Part shown: in pieces, positions 45,860 through 53,810 of the stretch
Layout: the number at the start of each line of letters is the position of its first letter
Numbering within the stretch: the stretch's first letter is position 1
Assembly: GCF_001884735.1 (NCBI RefSeq)
Contig: NZ_MJAP01000034.1
Coordinates: 186,001 to 250,000, forward strand
Length of the DNA: 64,000 nt
Origin: Natronohydrobacter thiooxidans
Lineage (GTDB): Bacteria; Pseudomonadota; Alphaproteobacteria; Rhodobacterales; Rhodobacteraceae
Direction: 5' to 3'
The notes under the pieces: generated by a model
What the model was told of the DNA's origin: nothing
The model's input: the letters and a program-made list of their open reading frames with translations, nothing else
Database searches by the model: none
Program-made: the position numbers and the translations under genes

Positions 45860-47160
45860 TGCCGGTTTTTCTGGACAGTGCCGCGCCCGGTTTCGAGGCG
45901 CAGTTTTCGGCGCTTTTGAGCGCCAAACGCGAAGAAGCGGTCGATGTGGATGACACGGTGGCGGCGATCATCGCGGATGTGCGCGCGCGCGGCGATGCGG
46001 CGGTGATCGAGCTGACGGCGAAATTCGACCGGCTGGATCTGACGTCCGCGACGCTGGCTTTCACGCCAGACGAGATCGACGCGCATTGCGCGCGCGTGCC
46101 CGACCATGAGCGCGCGGCGCTGGAACTGGCGGCGGAACGCATCCGCGCCTATCACGCGAGGCAGCGCCCCGAGGATGCGCGCTGGACCGATGCCAGCGGC
46201 GCGGAACTGGGCTGGCGCTGGGGGCCGGTGGCGGCGGCGGGGCTCTATGTGCCGGGGGGGCTGGCAAGCTACCCGTCCTCGGTGCTGATGAATGCGATCC
46301 CGGCGCAGGTGGCGGGGGTCGAGCGGCTGGTGATCTGCGCGCCGACACCGGCCGGGCAGGTCAATCCGCTGGTGCTGCTGGCCGCGCGGCTGGCGGGGGT
46401 CGAGACGGTCTACCGGATCGGCGGCGCGCAGGCGGTGGCGGCGCTGGCCTATGGGACCGAGACAATCGCGCCGGTGGACAAGATCACCGGGCCGGGCAAT
46501 GCCTATGTCGCCGCCGCCAAGCGGCGGGTCTTCGGGCGCGTGGGGATCGATATGATCGCGGGGCCATCCGAGATCCTCGTCATCGCCGATGCCGAGAATG
46601 ACCCGGACTGGATCGCGCTTGATCTGCTGTCGCAGGCCGAGCATGACGAAAGCGCACAATCGCTGCTGATCACGACGGATGCGGATTTCGGGCGCGCTGT
46701 TGCGGCGGCGGTCGAGACGCGGCTGCAGACGCTGGAGCGCCGCGCCATCGCGGGCGCAAGCTGGCGCGATTATGGCGCGGTGATCGTGGTGCGCGATCTG
46801 AGTGAGGCCGCGCGCCTGTCAGACCGGATCGCGCCGGAGCATCTGGAGCTTTGCGTCGCTGATCCCGACGCGCTGCTGGGGCAGATCCGCCATGCGGGGG
46901 CGGTGTTTCTGGGCCATTGGACGCCCGAGGCGATTGGCGATTATGTCGGCGGGCCGAACCATGTGCTGCCCACTGCGCGTTCGGCGCGATTCTCCTCGGG
47001 GCTGTCGGTGCTCGATTTCATGAAACGCACCACACTGGCGCGGATGACGCCCGAGGCGCTGGCGGCGATCGGGCCTGCGGCGGAAACTCTGGCGATTTCC
47101 GAGAGCCTGGAGGCGCATGGGCTGTCGGTGCGGGCGCGGCTGGACCGGCTGAACCGCTGA
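45856..47160 (+). CDS. hisD: Histidinol dehydrogenase
   Basis: 434 residues. Motifs: VPGGLASYPSSVLMN near residue 133, GGAQAVAALAYGTETI, KITGPGNAYVAAAKR and IDMIAGPSEILVIAD, then the active-site region LLSQAEHDE near residue 257 and GPNHVLPT near 370. It oxidises histidinol to histidine in two NAD+ steps. ATG at 45856 overlaps the previous stop; a second ATG follows immediately. The other his genes in the window are hisS, hisZ and hisG, further along. Confidence 0.96.
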   Translation: MMPVFLDSAAPGFEAQFSALLSAKREEAVDVDDTVAAIIADVRARGDAAVIELTAKFDRLDLTSATLAFTPDEIDAHCARVPDHERAALELAAERIRAYHARQRPEDARWTDASGAELGWRWGPVAAAGLYVPGGLASYPSSVLMNAIPAQVAGVERLVICAPTPAGQVNPLVLLAARLAGVETVYRIGGAQAVAALAYGTETIAPVDKITGPGNAYVAAAKRRVFGRVGIDMIAGPSEILVIADAENDPDWIALDLLSQAEHDESAQSLLITTDADFGRAVAAAVETRLQTLERRAIAGASWRDYGAVIVVRDLSEAARLSDRIAPEHLELCVADPDALLGQIRHAGAVFLGHWTPEAIGDYVGGPNHVLPTARSARFSSGLSVLDFMKRTTLARMTPEALAAIGPAAETLAISESLEAHGLSVRARLDRLNR

Positions 47161-47188
47161 GGTTTCGCGCGGGCATTGAGCTCGGATT

Positions 47189-47211
47189 GAGTATTTTTGG
47201 CAAGAAAATGA
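47189..47211 (+). repeat. Copy 3 of the intergenic tail element
   Basis: The tail GTATTTTTGGCAAGAAAATG occupies 47191-47210, preceded by GA, identical to the copies at 14685 and 53394. It follows the hisD stop codon in the direction of transcription. No strong hairpin precedes it here. Confidence 0.75.
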
Positions 47212-47268
47212 ACAGGGGCTTTTCCCTGTCCTGCTGCCGTGACACTCTGGCGCGCGATGGAGGGAAGC

Positions 47269-47934
47269 ATGGTCCGGCTTTGCGTCTTTGATGCCTATGG
47301 CACCTTGTTCGATGTCGATGCGGCGGCGCGGGAAAGTGCTGTGCCGGGGGAACTCTGGCCTGCGCTCTCGGCGGATTGGCGGCGCAAGCAGCTGGAATAT
47401 AGCTGGTTGCGGACCGTGGCGGGGGCGCATGTCGATTTCTGGCAGGTGACGCAGGATGCGCTGGACTGGGCGCTGGCGGCGCACGGGCTGACGGATGCGG
47501 GGCTGCGCGCGGAATTGCTGGGGCTCTATCTGCGGCTGGCGCCCTTTCCCGAGGTGGAGCCAGTCCTGCGGGCCTTGCGCGCGCGGGGGATGGCGCTTGC
47601 GATTCTGTCGAACGGATCGCGGGACATGCTGGATCAGGCTGTGCGCGGCGCGGGGTTCGGGGATATGTTCGAGGCAGTGCTTTCGGTCGATGATGTGGGC
47701 GCGTTCAAGCCCGCGCGCGCGGTCTATGACATGGTGGGCGCGCGGTTTGGCATCGTCCCGCGCGAAGTGCTGTTCATCTCCTCGAATGGCTGGGATATCT
47801 GCGCGGGCGCAGCTTACGGGTTCCGCACGTTCTGGCTCAATCGTGCGGGTGCGCCGCCGGACCGGTTGCATGGGCGGCCCGAGGCCGAGGCGCGGGACAT
47901 GGGCGAATTGCTGTCGCATCTGGAAAGGCTTTGA
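47269..47934 (+). CDS. Haloacid dehalogenase type II
   Basis: 221 residues from ATG 47269, which has GGAGG just upstream; two earlier ATGs (47239, 47257) lack one. The nucleophile is Asp in VFDAYGTLFDV, then LSNGSRDMLDQAV and ISSNGWDICAGAAYGF (type II haloacid dehalogenase signature with SxNxxD). It probably hydrolyses (S)-2-haloacids or a related substrate. It heads a four-gene plus-strand run. Confidence 0.88.
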   Translation: MVRLCVFDAYGTLFDVDAAARESAVPGELWPALSADWRRKQLEYSWLRTVAGAHVDFWQVTQDALDWALAAHGLTDAGLRAELLGLYLRLAPFPEVEPVLRALRARGMALAILSNGSRDMLDQAVRGAGFGDMFEAVLSVDDVGAFKPARAVYDMVGARFGIVPREVLFISSNGWDICAGAAYGFRTFWLNRAGAPPDRLHGRPEAEARDMGELLSHLERL

Positions 47935-47935
47935 G

Positions 47936-48757
47936 ATGCCTGAATTCACGGCCCCGGACGGGGCGACGCTGCATTACCGCGATGAGGGCCATGGCAGGGC
48001 GCTGCTGTGCCTTGCCGGGCTCACGCGCAATGCGTCCGATTTCGACTATCTTGCCCCGCATCTGCCGCCCCTGCGCCTGATCCGCCCCGATTATCGTGGG
48101 CGGGGGCAATCCGACTGGACCGGGGCCGACACTTATACCGTGTCGCAGGAGGGCGCGGATGTTCTGGCGCTGCTGGATCATCTGGGGCTGGATCAGGTGG
48201 CGATCCTGGGCACCTCGCGCGGCGGGCTGATCGGCATGTACTTGGCCGCAGTCGCGAAGGACCGGTTGCGCGGGCTGTGCCTGAATGATGTGGGGCCGGT
48301 GATCGAGACCGGGGGGCTGGCCCGTATCTCGGATTATGTCGGGCGCAACCCTTCAGCGCGCAGCCATGCCGAGGCGGCGCTGGCGCTGGAGCGCGCGCAT
48401 CCCGAGTTTTCCGGCCTGCCCGAGGGGCGCTGGCTGGAAGAGGCGCGGCGGCATTTCATCAAGACCGATCAGGGCCTGCAGATCAATTACGACCCGGCGC
48501 TGCGCGCGGCGTTTCTGGCCGCAATGACCGGCGGCGGGGGGGATCTATGGCCGATGTTCGACGCTTGCGCGGGGCTGCCACTTGCGCTGATCCGCGGCGA
48601 GACATCGACCCTGTTGAGTGCCGCGACCGCAGAGGAGATGCAGCGCCGTCGCCCGGATATGGTTTATGGCGAAGTGCCGGGGCGCGGGCATATCCCGTTT
48701 CTCGATGAGCGCGAGTCGCTGCGCGTGATCCATGAATGGTTGGGGATGTGCCTGTGA
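47936..48757 (+). CDS. Alpha/beta hydrolase
   Basis: 273 residues from ATG 47936. Nucleophile elbow GTSRGGLIG near residue 102, Asp region NDVGPVIE, and His in PGRGHIPFLDE near the end. The fold matches esterase or enol-lactonase-like hydrolases; the substrate is not known. It starts one base after the dehalogenase stop, so they share a transcript. Confidence 0.85.
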   Translation: MPEFTAPDGATLHYRDEGHGRALLCLAGLTRNASDFDYLAPHLPPLRLIRPDYRGRGQSDWTGADTYTVSQEGADVLALLDHLGLDQVAILGTSRGGLIGMYLAAVAKDRLRGLCLNDVGPVIETGGLARISDYVGRNPSARSHAEAALALERAHPEFSGLPEGRWLEEARRHFIKTDQGLQINYDPALRAAFLAAMTGGGGDLWPMFDACAGLPLALIRGETSTLLSAATAEEMQRRRPDMVYGEVPGRGHIPFLDERESLRVIHEWLGMCL

Positions 48758-49731
48758 ATATCGACCTGATCCGCGCCGCTGAAGCGCGCCTTGCTGGCCA
48801 TGCGCGGCGCACGCCGCTTTTATCCTCGCCCTTTCTGGACCGGATCGCGGGGCGGCGGGTGCTGGTCAAGGCCGAATGCCTGCAACATACCGGCAGTTTC
48901 AAGTTTCGCGGGGCATGGTCAGCGATCACGGCCTTGCCTGCGGATGTGCGCGGGGTGCTGGCCTATTCCTCGGGCAATCACGCGCAGGGGGTTGCCTATG
49001 CGGCGTCGCTGCGCGGGCTTGCGGCGGTGATCCTGATGCCGCGCGACGCGCCCGCGATCAAGATCGCCAATACCCGCGCGCTGGGGGGCGAGGCGGTGCT
49101 CTATGACCGCGCGACCGAGGATCGCGATGCGCTGGGCGCGGGCCTGGCGCAAGAGCGCGGGCTGGAGCTGATCCCGCCCTATGATCATCCGCAAGTGATT
49201 GCCGGGCAGGGGACGGCGGGCTTGGAAATCGCTGAACAGGCGCGCGCGCTGGGGGTGAGCAAGGCCGAGATGCTGGTCTGTTGCGGCGGGGGCGGGCTGA
49301 GTTCCGGCATTGCACTGGCGCTGGAGGCCGAGGCGCCGGAGATGCGCGTGCGCACGGTCGAGCCCGAGGGCTTCGATGATGTGGCGCAGTCGCTGGCCTC
49401 GGGCACGGTCGTCACCAATCCGCTGCGTTCGGGCCTGTGCGACGCGATTGTCACGCCCGCGCCGGGGCGTCTGACCTGGCCGATCCTGCAGCGGCTCTGC
49501 GGGCCGGGGCTGGTGGTCAGCGATGCGCAGGCGCTGCGCGCGATGGCGCTGGCGCAGGAACGGCTGAAACTGGTGCTGGAACCGGGCGGCGCGGTGGCCT
49601 TGGCGGCGGCGCTGTTCCTGCCCGGTCAGATCGAGGCGGACACGGTGATCGTCACCGCCTCGGGCGGGAATGTGGACCGCGATGTGGTTCTGCGCGCGCT
49701 TGCCATGGGAGAGAGCGATGCCGAGTGCTGA
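48754..49731 (+). CDS. Threonine/serine dehydratase-like PLP enzyme
   Basis: 325 residues. PLP-binding Lys in SFKFRGAWSAI near residue 49, SSGNHAQGVAYAA near 74, and GGGGLSSGIALALE near 178. The GTG at 48754 overlaps the upstream stop (GTGA); an ATG at 48736 is also in frame but less well placed. It belongs to the group of threonine dehydratase, serine racemase and hydroxyectoine-type dehydratase; I cannot choose between them. Confidence 0.85.
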   Translation: MNIDLIRAAEARLAGHARRTPLLSSPFLDRIAGRRVLVKAECLQHTGSFKFRGAWSAITALPADVRGVLAYSSGNHAQGVAYAASLRGLAAVILMPRDAPAIKIANTRALGGEAVLYDRATEDRDALGAGLAQERGLELIPPYDHPQVIAGQGTAGLEIAEQARALGVSKAEMLVCCGGGGLSSGIALALEAEAPEMRVRTVEPEGFDDVAQSLASGTVVTNPLRSGLCDAIVTPAPGRLTWPILQRLCGPGLVVSDAQALRAMALAQERLKLVLEPGGAVALAAALFLPGQIEADTVIVTASGGNVDRDVVLRALAMGESDAEC

Positions 49732-50503
49732 ACTGGGGGATATCCGCCTGAATTATGAGCTCACCGGTCCCGAAGAGGGGCTGCCGGTGGTGTTCTCGAA
49801 CGGATTGGGATTGAGCCTTGCGATGTGGGAGCCGCTCCTGCCGCATCTGCCCGCAGACTGGCGTATCCTGCGCTATGACCGGCGCGGGCATGGGGCATCA
49901 CAGGTCTCGCCGCCGCCCTATACGATGGGCCAGCTTGTGCGCGACACGGAAGGGCTGCTTGACCATCTGGGGATCAGGGAGTGTGTCTTCGTCGGCCTGT
50001 CGCTGGGGGGCATGGTGGCGCAGGGGCTGGCGGTCAAGCGCCCGGACCTGATCCGCGCGCTGGTTCTGTCGAACACAGCGGCGCGCATCGCCACCGCCGG
50101 GATCTGGCAGGATCGCGCCCGTCTGGCCCGCGAGGGCGGGCTTGCCGTGCTGCTGGATGGCACGCTGGAGCGCTGGTTCACGCGCGACTTCCGCGAAAGC
50201 CCCGAGGTCGCGCGCTGGCGCGAGATGTTCCTCGCCACGCCGCTGGAGGGCTGGCTGGGCGGCGCGCAGGCCATTGCCGGGACGGATTTCTACACCACGA
50301 CTGCAGCCCTGACCCTGCCCACGCTTGGCATTGCCGGCGACCGCGATGGCTCGACCCCGCCGGATCTGGTGCGCGAAACCATTGATCTGATCGCGGGTTC
50401 CGAATTTGCGCTGATCCGCAAGGCGGGCCATCTGCCGCATGTCGAACAGCCCGCGCACTACGGCGAAATCCTGACGCGCTTCGTGCAGGCGCATGTCACC
50501 TGA
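49718..50503 (+). CDS. pcaD: 3-oxoadipate enol-lactonase-like hydrolase
   Basis: 261 residues from ATG 49718 with GGGAGAGAGCG upstream. The sequence follows the PcaD pattern: VFSNGLGLSLAMWEP, LRYDRRGHGASQVS, the nucleophile GLSLGGMVAQGLA, RWFTRDFRES, DRDGSTPPDLV and HLPHVEQP. PcaD hydrolyses 3-oxoadipate enol-lactone in the beta-ketoadipate pathway. No other pca gene is in the window, so the physiological substrate may differ. It overlaps the dehydratase gene by 14 bases. Confidence 0.8.
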   Translation: MPSAELGDIRLNYELTGPEEGLPVVFSNGLGLSLAMWEPLLPHLPADWRILRYDRRGHGASQVSPPPYTMGQLVRDTEGLLDHLGIRECVFVGLSLGGMVAQGLAVKRPDLIRALVLSNTAARIATAGIWQDRARLAREGGLAVLLDGTLERWFTRDFRESPEVARWREMFLATPLEGWLGGAQAIAGTDFYTTTAALTLPTLGIAGDRDGSTPPDLVRETIDLIAGSEFALIRKAGHLPHVEQPAHYGEILTRFVQAHVT

Positions 50504-50511
50504 TCCATGTT

Positions 50512-50534
50512 TCATTTTCTTGCCAAAAATACTC
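50512..50534 (-). repeat. Copy 4 of the intergenic tail element (reverse orientation)
   Basis: The tail reads on the minus strand, identical to copies 2, 3 and 5. It lies just after the pcaD stop but points opposite to pcaD and to the dnaX gene downstream. Confidence 0.75.
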
Positions 50535-50638
50535 AGACACAGCCGCGCGGCACAGCGCAGCGCCGCCGCTCACAAAACGGCGTTTCCATCCGGCCCGGCC
50601 CGCGCTAGGTTGCACAGGATCAGAACAGGCAGACCCGC

Positions 50639-52384
50639 ATGAGTGACACCCAAACCCCCTATCAGGTTCTGGCGCGCAAATACCGCCCCGAGAGCTTTGC
50701 CGATCTGATCGGGCAGGAGGCGATGGTGCGCACCCTGCGCAATGCCTTTGCCGCTGACCGCATCCACCATGCTTTCGTGATGACGGGCATCCGTGGTACC
50801 GGCAAGACCACCACCGCGCGGATCATTGCCAAAGGGCTGAACTGTATCGGGGCGGAGGGGCAGGGCGGACCCACGACCGAACCTTGCGGGGTTTGCGAGC
50901 ATTGCGTGGCGATTTCCGAGGGGCGCCATGTCGATGTGCTGGAAATGGACGCAGCCTCGCGCACGGGCGTTGATGATATCCGCGAGATCATCGCCTCGGT
51001 CGCCTATCGTTCGGCAAGCGCGCGCTACAAGATCTATATCATCGACGAAGTGCATATGCTGTCGAACAATGCCTTCAACGCGCTGTTGAAGACGCTGGAA
51101 GAGCCGCCCGCGCATGTGAAATTCATCTTTGCCACCACCGAAATCCGCAAGGTGCCGGTCACAGTGCTGTCGCGCTGCCAGCGCTTCGATCTGCGCCGGA
51201 TCGAGCCCGAAGTGATGATCGCGCATCTGGAGAAGGTCGCGAAGGCCGAGGGCGGGCAGGTGGCCCATGATGCGCTGGCGCTGATCACCCGCGCTGCCGA
51301 GGGCTCGGTGCGCGACGCGATGTCGCTTCTCGATCAGGCGATCAGCCATGGCGCGGGCGAGACGACCGCCGATCAGGTCCGTGCCATGCTGGGGCTCGCG
51401 GACCGGGCGCGGGTGCTGGATCTCTTCGAGCGGATCATGCGCGGGGATGCGGCGGGCGCGCTCACGGAACTGGCCGCGCAATATGCCGACGGGGCCGATC
51501 CGATGGCGGTGCTGCGCGATCTGGCCGAGATCACGCATTGGCTGAGCGTCACCAAGATCACGCCCGAGGCCGGAAATGACCCGACCATCCCGCCCGAGGA
51601 GCGCGACCGCGGCGCGCAGATGGCCTCCAGCCTGCCGATGCGGGTGCTGTCGCGCGCCTGGCAGATGCTGCTGAAGGCGCTGGAAGAGGTGGCACAGGCC
51701 CCGAATGCGATGATGGCGGCGGAAATGGCGATCATCCGGCTGACCCATGTGGCCGATCTTCCCTCGCCCGAGGAACTGGTGCGCAAATGGCATGATGCCA
51801 CGCCTCCGCCTGCGGGCGGGCCGGGCGGACGGCCTGCGGCGCCAGCGCCTGCAGGCGCTGGCGCCCCGCGTGCCTCAGGCGGGCGCGGTGGCGGTTCCGG
51901 GCCACAGGCCGCGCTGGCCGGTGCGGTTCCGGCGCTGGCACATTACCCGGATTTCGACGCCGTGGTGGCGCTGATCCAGCAAAAGCGCGATATGGCGCTG
52001 CTGCTGGAAGTGGAAACCACGCTCCGGCTGGTGAAATACAGCCCCGGCCGGATCGAGTTCCAGCCGACCCCGGATGCCGCGCCCGATCTGGCGGCGCGGC
52101 TCGCCGGGCGGTTGCAGGGCTGGACCGGCGCGCGCTGGGGGGTCTCGGTCACATCCACCGGCGGCGGCGCGACGCTTGCGGAATTGCGCACGGCGGAAAG
52201 CGACGCGAAAGCGGCGCAGGCGCGGGAAAACCCGGTTGTGGCGGCGGTCTTCGCGGCATTTCCCACCGCCCGGATTGCGGAAATCCGCGACCTGCGCGCC
52301 CCGGAAGCGGAGGCAGAAGACGCCAGTCTGACCGAGACGGTGGCGGCATTTGATCCCGATTGGGATCCCTTTGAAGATACATGA
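50639..52384 (+). CDS. dnaX: DNA polymerase III tau/gamma subunit
   Basis: 581 residues. N-terminal AAA+ motor: YRPESFADLIGQEAM, P-loop TGIRGTGKTTTARIIAKGL, the zinc cysteines near CGVCEHC, VYIIDEVHMLSNNAFNALLKTLEEPP-type Walker B/sensor region and SRCQRFDLRRI. A Pro/Ala-rich linker (about 385-430) leads to a C-terminal tau domain. It powers loading of the sliding clamp. I see no A-rich slippery sequence for a programmed frameshift. It heads dnaX-ybaB-recR. Confidence 0.95.
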   Translation: MSDTQTPYQVLARKYRPESFADLIGQEAMVRTLRNAFAADRIHHAFVMTGIRGTGKTTTARIIAKGLNCIGAEGQGGPTTEPCGVCEHCVAISEGRHVDVLEMDAASRTGVDDIREIIASVAYRSASARYKIYIIDEVHMLSNNAFNALLKTLEEPPAHVKFIFATTEIRKVPVTVLSRCQRFDLRRIEPEVMIAHLEKVAKAEGGQVAHDALALITRAAEGSVRDAMSLLDQAISHGAGETTADQVRAMLGLADRARVLDLFERIMRGDAAGALTELAAQYADGADPMAVLRDLAEITHWLSVTKITPEAGNDPTIPPEERDRGAQMASSLPMRVLSRAWQMLLKALEEVAQAPNAMMAAEMAIIRLTHVADLPSPEELVRKWHDATPPPAGGPGGRPAAPAPAGAGAPRASGGRGGGSGPQAALAGAVPALAHYPDFDAVVALIQQKRDMALLLEVETTLRLVKYSPGRIEFQPTPDAAPDLAARLAGRLQGWTGARWGVSVTSTGGGATLAELRTAESDAKAAQARENPVVAAVFAAFPTARIAEIRDLRAPEAEAEDASLTETVAAFDPDWDPFEDT

Positions 52385-52399
52385 GGAAAGGCTGACAAG

Positions 52400-52744
52400 A
52401 TGCTGAAAGGTTTGGGCGGAATGGCCGATATGGCCAAGATGATGAAAGCCGCGCAGGATATGCAGACCAAGATGGCGCAGCTTCAGGAGGATCTGAAGTC
52501 GATCAAGGTCACGGGCGAATCCGGGGCGGGACTGGTCAAGGCCACGGCGACCGCCAAGGGCGAATTGACCGCGCTGGATATCGACCCCTCGATCTTCAAT
52601 GCGAAGGACAAGGAGGTGGTCGAGGATCTGATCCTCGCCGCGATCAAGGATGCGCAGGCCAAGGCCGAAGCGCGCGCGCGCGATGAAATGGGCCGGATCG
52701 CCGAATCCATGGGCCTGCCGCGCGACATGAACCTGCCGCTCTGA
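52400..52744 (+). CDS. YbaB/EbfC nucleoid-associated protein
   Basis: 114 residues. It begins [20 protein letters not shown], and has the family centre [21 protein letters not shown] and ALDIDPSIF. These small dimers bind DNA and sit between dnaX and recR in many bacteria. AGGAAAGG precedes the ATG at 52400. Confidence 0.93.
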   Translation: MLKGLGGMADMAKMMKAAQDMQTKMAQLQEDLKSIKVTGESGAGLVKATATAKGELTALDIDPSIFNAKDKEVVEDLILAAIKDAQAKAEARARDEMGRIAESMGLPRDMNLPL

Positions 52745-52751
52745 GGCGCGC

Positions 52752-53351
52752 TTGGACCGCGCCCCGAGCGAGATCGAGACGCTGATCGCGCAGCTTGCGC
52801 GACTGCCGGGCTTGGGGCCGCGCTCGGCCCGGCGCATGGTGCTGCATCTGCTGCAGCGGCGCGACCAGAGCTTGCGGCCCTTGCTGGCCGCGCTGGAGCG
52901 GGTGGCGCAGACCGCTGTGACCTGCCGGCGCTGCGGCAATATCTCGACCCTGCCGGAATGCGAGATCTGCACTGATCCGCGCCGGGCGACCGGCGAGATC
53001 TGCGTGGTCGAGGATGTCTCGGGCCTCTGGGCGATGGAGCGCGCGGGTGTGTTTCGCGGGCGCTATCATGTGCTGGGGGGCACTTTGTCGGCGCTGGATG
53101 CAGTGGGGCCGGAGGATTTGCGGATCCCGGATCTGCTGGCGCGGGTCGCGGAGGAGGGGCTGCGCGAGGTGATCCTTGCGCTGCCCGCCACGGTCGATGG
53201 TCAGACGACCGCGCATTACATCGCCGATGCTTTGGCGGCGCAGGATGTGCAGGTCACGGCGCTGGCGCAGGGGGTGCCGCTGGGGGGCGATCTGGATTTT
53301 CTGGATGACGGCACGATCGGCGCGGCGATGCGCGCGCGGCGGGCGTTCTGA
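52752..53351 (+). CDS. recR: Recombination mediator RecR
   Basis: 199 residues. HhH segment [20 protein letters not shown], zinc finger [16 protein letters not shown] (four Cys) and Toprim domain with [15 protein letters not shown]. It loads RecA with RecO and RecF at gaps. The start is TTG at 52752, 7 bases after the ybaB stop; no ATG in frame fits better. The terminator hairpin begins inside the stop codon. Confidence 0.94.
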   Translation: MDRAPSEIETLIAQLARLPGLGPRSARRMVLHLLQRRDQSLRPLLAALERVAQTAVTCRRCGNISTLPECEICTDPRRATGEICVVEDVSGLWAMERAGVFRGRYHVLGGTLSALDAVGPEDLRIPDLLARVAEEGLREVILALPATVDGQTTAHYIADALAAQDVQVTALAQGVPLGGDLDFLDDGTIGAAMRARRAF

Positions 53352-53383
53352 GGGGGCTTTGCCCCCTCTGCGGCTGCGCCGCA
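53350..53383 (+). terminator. Tandem hairpins after recR, part of the tail element copy 5
   Basis: GAGGGGGC (53350-53357), TTT, GCCCCCTC (53361-53368), directly followed by TGCGGC-TGC-GCCGCA (53369-53383). The first stem overlaps the recR stop codon. The repeated tail GAGTATTTTTGG follows. Confidence 0.8.
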
Positions 53384-53393
53384 TTCACCCCCA

Positions 53394-53416
53394 GAGTATT
53401 TTTGGCAAGAAAATGA
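53394..53416 (+). repeat. Copy 5 of the intergenic tail element
   Basis: The same tail as at 14685 and 47189, directly abutting the stop codon of the minus-strand FosA-like gene (53417). It follows two hairpins, the most complete copy of the element in the window. Confidence 0.8.
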
Positions 53417-53809
53417 TCAGTAGAGGGTGAGGTCCTGGGGCGGGGTGGCGCGATACTGTGCGAGGCGCGACGCGAGGTCGCCCAGATGCAGTTCCAGCTT
53501 GTGGCCGTCGGGGTCGAGGATATAGAGCGACGCGCCCTCGGAGCAGTTCACCTTCCAGACCGGGGCTTCCGCGAGGCGGGCGCAGAGGGTGTGATAATCC
53601 TCGGGCGTGCAGGAGAGGGCGATATGGCTGTCATCCTCGCGCAGAGAGGGCGTGCCGTGCTCAAGGCAAAGCCAGAGCGTGCCGCCTTCCAGATAGGCCA
53701 TGCCTTGGCTTTGCGCGCGCAGCGTCAGGCCGAGCCTGCCCTGCCAGAAGGCGAGGCTGCGCGCCAGATCAGAGACCACCAGCGTCACATGGTTGACGCC
53801 CGTGATCAC
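53417..53809 (-). CDS. fosA: FosA-like fosfomycin glutathione transferase (VOC superfamily)
   Basis: 130 residues. The metal ligands fit FosA: His in GVNHVTLVVSD, His in DSHIALSC, Glu in HKLELHLGDL. The substrate and cation loop KVNCSEGASLYILDPDGHKLE matches the FosA pattern K-x-N-x-SEG-x-S-x-Y, and WLCLEH is typical. The enzyme would add glutathione to fosfomycin. The start is GTG at 53809, next to the dnaB stop; there is no mobile element nearby, so it looks intrinsic. Other VOC enzymes cannot be fully excluded. Confidence 0.78.
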   Translation of the reverse strand: MITGVNHVTLVVSDLARSLAFWQGRLGLTLRAQSQGMAYLEGGTLWLCLEHGTPSLREDDSHIALSCTPEDYHTLCARLAEAPVWKVNCSEGASLYILDPDGHKLELHLGDLASRLAQYRATPPQDLTLY

Positions 53810-53810
53810 C

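Noticed and set aside
50535..50638. Possible SRP (4.5S) RNA before dnaX
   Set aside because: This is a common place for the gene, but the conserved GGTCAGG...GGAAG core is absent.
50639..52384. Programmed frameshift in dnaX to make gamma
   Set aside because: No A-rich slippery heptamer with a following hairpin was found; the gene reads straight through in one frame.
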